From: Paramacrobiotus metropolitanus
Taxonomy: Eukaryota > Tardigrada > Eutardigrada > Parachela > Macrobiotidae
Direction of reading: 5' to 3'
DNA length: 64,000 nt
Assembly (NCBI RefSeq): GCF_019649055.1
Contig: NW_026570344.1
Span: forward strand, 1 to 64,000
Each line of letters starts with the position of its first letter. Positions within the stretch are counted from its first letter, which is position 1. Positions 60,170 to 64,000 of this stretch are shown here, one piece after another. The notes beneath the pieces are model-generated. The model was not told where the DNA came from, searched no databases, and saw nothing but the letters and a program-made list of their open reading frames with translations. The position numbers and the translations under genes are program-made.

Positions 60170-61488
60170 TTAGAGCTTAATTCGTAACCCTAACTGTGAA
60201 AGCAAGCGAAAAAACTCAGCTCTAAGGTCACTCAGAGCTATAACAAACAGTATGGGATCCATTAGCAGCTGAATATTGTACATGAACATGATAACGGTGA
60301 ATATCGTCAGATCCTCCGGAAACGGGACAAACGTATAGTATGTATACACGACGAAATTGGGTGTCCAGCAGATAGTTGCACTTGTTGTTAGCAAGGTCAG
60401 GATCAGTATGGGCTGGGAGTTGGTTTTGACTGCTTCGCTTTTCCTTCGCTGACCTTCCCCTTCTGTCTTTTCATGATCGCTATGCATGGTCCCCGAGCGG
60501 TCGGCCTTACTGGTGACCTTACTGCTGGGCATGACCGAGTTGATGTGTGAGAATGTGTGGCGCCGTAAGCGCTCTCTGGCACGCTGCTGGTGTTTGTACA
60601 GAATAAAGGGAAAGGCTGATACCATAACGCAGAACGGTGTAATGAAAAGCAAGAAACTCATAAAAGTGTTCCACGTGGGCTGCGCGTTAATGTTGATGAA
60701 ACATCCGTTGACGGCGACATCTTCGCGGTAGTACAGATGGTCATTAACGTATCCGGGCATGAGGATGATATGGATGTAAGCCCATTCCATGGCAATCATT
60801 GCGAGAAAAACACTGACTTTCTGATTGGATTTGTAGGATTGCGGGAATAGAATAGCCCACAGTCGGCTGATGGTTATGAGGACGTGGGCGTTACAAGTGC
60901 CGGCCTCTACCGACGCAAAATAATAAATATCAGACAATGGATTATGCGCATTATTGATATTCGAACTAGTGACGCGTTTGCAAAGTCGCCTGAATATTAT
61001 AAACGTGCTTATTGTAATAATATCTTCTGGACAAATAATAATTTATTCTATCTTCTGGACATTAATTTTTACCACAGAAAAAATGTTTCTGCAAAATAAC
61101 CAAATTACCCTAAGTTAGCCAAATTCATGGATTTGATATGTCACTTACGTAATGTATAATTGCAGTATAAATAAACCGAACAGATGGTGGAACTTCTGGT
61201 TTTCCAATAATCTGGGAAAAGGTTGATACCGATGTCGAAAGCGTTCTCCCAAACGCAGTAAATAAAATCGGTTATTATCAAGTTAAGCATGAAAACATTG
61301 AAGGGTTTCCTGCTGACATTATTAATACGAACAAACAGGTACAGAACCAGCAGGTGACCAGACACGCTGAGCACAAACAGTATCGGCGTACTTATACCAG
61401 CAAAGTTCAAGCTAATGAAATTTTCATTTTCCTTCGTCCCGTTGGACGACGTGCTACCTTTCCAGACGCTACTGTTGTTTGCGGCCAT
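60170..61488 (-). CDS. Rhodopsin-family GPCR (copy 2), intact
   Basis: Two exons, 61488-61149 and 60906-60170, join in phase (C|AG gives Gln) to 358 residues. The short extracellular head has three possible N-glycosylation sites (NNSS, NGTK region). TM1 FVLSVSGHLLVLYLF; TM2 FMLNLIITDFIYCVW; Cys in STICSVYLYCNYTL before TM3; TM3 end ISRLWAILFP, where SRLW replaces the usual DRY; TM4 MIAMEWAYIHIILMPGYV; TM5 FLLFITPFCVMVSAFPFIL; a basic third loop of about 60 residues; TM6 with CWTP; TM7 MDPILFVIAL, a DPxxF version of NPxxY. The C-tail is short. Class A membership is clear; the ligand cannot be named. Copies 1 and 3 are close paralogues in the same orientation. Confidence 0.9.
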
Positions 61489-61636
61489 TGAGTGATCTGA
61501 AAATGCCGTATCAGCTGATTAACTCCAGAAGAAAATTTTTATGCGTGATGAAACGCTATAAGAAGAAAGATATCAAGGGAAGCAGTAGCGCCTGTAATTG
61601 AGATACCACTGACATGGAATATAAAGAGGTCACTCG

Positions 61637-61644
61637 CTTTTATA
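61637..61644 (-). promoter_or_regulatory. TATA box candidate of GPCR copy 2
   Basis: On the minus strand TATAAAAG reads from 61644 to 61637, about 150 bp upstream of the ATG at 61488. Confidence 0.45.
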
Positions 61645-62639
61645 TGATTGCCAAAATCACGCATACGTTTGTCGGTAATTATGGAAAGAAACCTTGAGAA
61701 GCTCAATCATTTGCGCCATCGTAAAGAATGATCATGAAATAACCTTTCGCCGGTGAAAAACAGACATATTAAATTCGCGCGATTAATCATGAAAAAGCCA
61801 TGGACGTAATCCAAGACGAAACAAACATCCTCCGTTCGCCGTCATTCAGAGAAAACCAACATATATCGTCAGTACTTTTCACCTGATTGCAGGTCGTGGT
61901 TTTGTCTCATTTTAAATTACTAATCTATTTCAGAATATTTTTCGTTCTGTCATCTAACTGCTTGTTTTCTCAGTGTCTCTGGTGAAAATGACTTCCGCTG
62001 TTTGTGGGTGATCAGTAATCATATTATTACATTAAGAGTAGAAGTGTTTAATACGAAATTGAAGTGGAAACACGAATAACAGTTACGGTCAGATTGCAAT
62101 AATCTTTTAATCTTGCCGGTGTATTATGCTGCCTTGTCAATGACGTAAGAGAATATTCATGTCCAAACTCATCTGCGGAACGGAAATTCCCTAATTAGAG
62201 TTTGACGCAGAATGAGAAAATTATAAGTTCCTTACATAACCGAATTCTTCCTTCACTGAAAATTAATTTCGTTAAGTGAAAGCAGGCATTTAGCACATTT
62301 TGCAGCGTGTAGCAAGTGGTAATAATTCTTTTAGCCGTTTTAGTAATGCAAAATAATACAGGGCAGCGGAAAGTGCTGAAATGCGAGGAAGGCTAAGGTC
62401 ACACCGTCACGCCTGTTTGGGTAAACAGCGAAACATTAAACGTAAAATGGAACTGGTAAGAGGAAAGTGAACACCAAATTTGCGGCATTTTGGCAACAAA
62501 ACAGGATGATCACTTTCTTCTTGATTAAACAACATGACCTCGGGAACATTCCACTGTGTCGTGTGCCATAGAATAGGTTCTACTTTATTGTCTGTCGTGC
62601 ACGTGAGCGCAAAGGTGTAATGATCTGGAAGAATTCCCT
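61645..62639. other. Intergenic stretch between receptor copies 2 and 3
   Basis: No motif-bearing frame. A 108-codon frame at 62407-62733 only overlaps the decayed 3' end of copy 3. Confidence 0.4.
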
Positions 62640-63681
62640 TCTCAAATCGCTCAGCGCAACGATAAATAAAATTGGATTCATTAATAACTGGATACTGTAA
62701 AGGAAGCTTACAACAGTATAGCTGTGGAGTCATCCAAAGCCGGTAAAAATGTGTACAGAGTGTACACGACGAAATTAGGCGTCCAGCAAATGGTTGCGCT
62801 GATTGTCAGTAGGTCGAAATTAGGATCGGCTGCGAATTGCCTTTAGGCCTTCACGCTTTTGCATCTGGGAGTTGACGCCCGTGAACTGTTCTACGCTATC
62901 TTGACATTCACTTTCAACATTCTTTACAATTTCAGTTCTGCTTTTCGTGGTAAGGTTGGTACAGTGCGATGTATGTAGGTGCTGGACGTAGTCGACGAAG
63001 TTCATTAAGCGTATACAGTGTTTGTAATAATAAAGGGGAGTGCAAACACCATAACACTTAAAGGTGTGATAAACAAGAGAACAATCGTGATGACTGTGCA
63101 GCTTGGTTGAGCGCCAGCTTGGTTGAGTTTTACGGAGCAGTCGTTAGTGGACACATCAAGGCGGTAATAAAGGTCATGGCTAGCGAAACCCGGCATCATT
63201 ACCACATGCACGTATATCCACTTGACGGCGCAATGCGCTTTTAACACTTTCAACAGCAATGATCTTGACCGTTTCCATAATCAGCTATGCCAATAAGTCG
63301 TACTAATATGTATTAATAACGGTTTTTGGTTTTAATAAAAACCATAAACGGATCTGAAAAACTGCAAAGGAAACGTTAAAGAAAAAATAATAATTATGCA
63401 GACTTGCGCAAAATGTAATTGCAATACAGATAAACGGAGTAAATTCTAGAATTTCGTGACTTCCAGTATTTTGGATAAGAGTTGATGCCAATGTCAACAG
63501 CGCTATTCTAAAGGCAGCAGAGAAAATCAGTCGTAATCAGATTAAGCATAAACACGTTAAAAGGATACGCTGAAGCTGAACACGATCGTCGTGCTGACAG
63601 CGGGAAATTTATGGACAGCGCATCTTTAGCTGTATCGTTCACAGTGGCATTGATCAGGGAAAGGTTCCTCACACCAGCCAT
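62640..63681 (-). pseudogene. Rhodopsin-family GPCR (copy 3), decayed
   Basis: Fragments collinear with copies 1 and 2 are recognisable: ATG at 63681 with NLSLINATVNDT; TM2 start YPFNVFMLNLITTDFL; a TAG in place of the Trp of YCVWEN (about 63508-63513); GINSYPKYWKSRNSRIYSVY and LYCNYILR; then VKWIYVHVVMMPGFASHDLY (TM4), TM5 LLFITPLSVMVFALPF and an NFVVYT remnant of TM6-7 near 62770. TM1 and TM3 are missing, and the third loop to TM7 is shifted several times. The 3' boundary is approximate. It clearly cannot make a functional receptor. Confidence 0.85.
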
Positions 63682-64000
63682 TAACACAAAGCTTAAAACT
63701 AATAGAAGTTAGCGATTATATCGCTAACTTAGGTTAACGCTGTTGAGAGAAACGCTGGCCTCTAGAAAGTTCCCTAAATATCCGCAAAGCCATTCCCAAT
63801 GCAAGTGATTGGCTGACCTCTTGCCAGACGCCATGTTGCCTTTGTTCATCACGCTGTTGTGCATATATCTCTCTTTATAGCAGAGTTGCATTTTGAAGTC
63901 ATTTTGTTGCGTCTGATAATTGTGGTTTCTTTTCTTGTTGCTGAAGAATTTGTACGGTAAATTTCTTTTCTGTTTTTTCCACCTGCAATATTTGTGAGTG
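63682..64000. other. Window edge, noncoding
   Basis: A short inverted word pair (tagcgatata...tatcgcta) lies near 63709-63727. No coding sequence was seen. Confidence 0.4.

Overview
The window is eukaryotic, nuclear DNA from an invertebrate animal. Genes are split by short GT-AG introns. The recognisable proteins are metazoan: an NFAT5-like Rel-homology factor, a type I PKA regulatory subunit, a CEP120-like centriolar C2 protein and rhodopsin-family receptors. The phylum cannot be fixed from the sequence alone. An ecdysozoan such as a tardigrade is my guess, at low confidence. All gene models were made by eye, by joining exons at GT-AG sites with compatible phase and known family motifs.

Layout. 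1-2 kb: a retroelement fragment with a zinc-finger and R2-like endonuclease module, embedded in a tandem array of a ~230-250 bp repeat. 2.2-3.4 kb: exons of a CEP120-like gene with one frame break. 3.6-5.3 kb: two MITE-like elements, one with TTAA ends and one hAT-like with an 8-bp target duplication. The second splits an open exon. 6.9-9.7 kb: a DIRS-order (tyrosine-recombinase class) retrotransposon on the minus strand with gag and RT/RNase H. 10.5-10.8 kb: two small exons of an unassigned gene. 10.9-11.3 kb: a cluster of GGTTGCCGCAACC palindromes that also occurs at 2.0 kb. 12.2-14.5 kb: a tyrosine recombinase on the plus strand with hairpins, direct repeats and an inverted repeat. 19.8-24.6 kb: the NFAT gene in 8 coding exons. 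25.6-26.6 kb: an intronless secreted protein, minus strand. 27.7-30.9 kb: galactose-1-phosphate uridylyltransferase in 10 exons. 31.8-32.5 kb: a 691-bp near-perfect foldback. 33.6-44.5 kb: the PKA type I regulatory subunit on the minus strand in 9 exons. 50.1-50.9 kb: a short element with ~45-bp inverted ends and two unknown ORFs. 51.5-55.8 kb: two small secreted-protein genes, one glycine-rich with a possible amidation site and one Met-rich and charged. 56.7-63.7 kb: a tandem minus-strand array of three related GPCR genes, of which one is intact, one is broken by a 4-bp TTAA duplication and one is a decayed pseudogene.

The genes do not form one pathway. The first 15 kb is a transposon-rich accessory block. 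From about 19.8 to 44.5 kb lie conserved housekeeping and signalling genes. The last 13 kb holds lineage-specific families (secreted proteins, receptors). Points most worth a second look are the array/retroelement composite, the hAT insertion inside an open exon, the myristoylation-type N-terminus of the PKA subunit without a visible docking domain, the foldback, the 50.1-kb element and the TTAA scar in the receptor.
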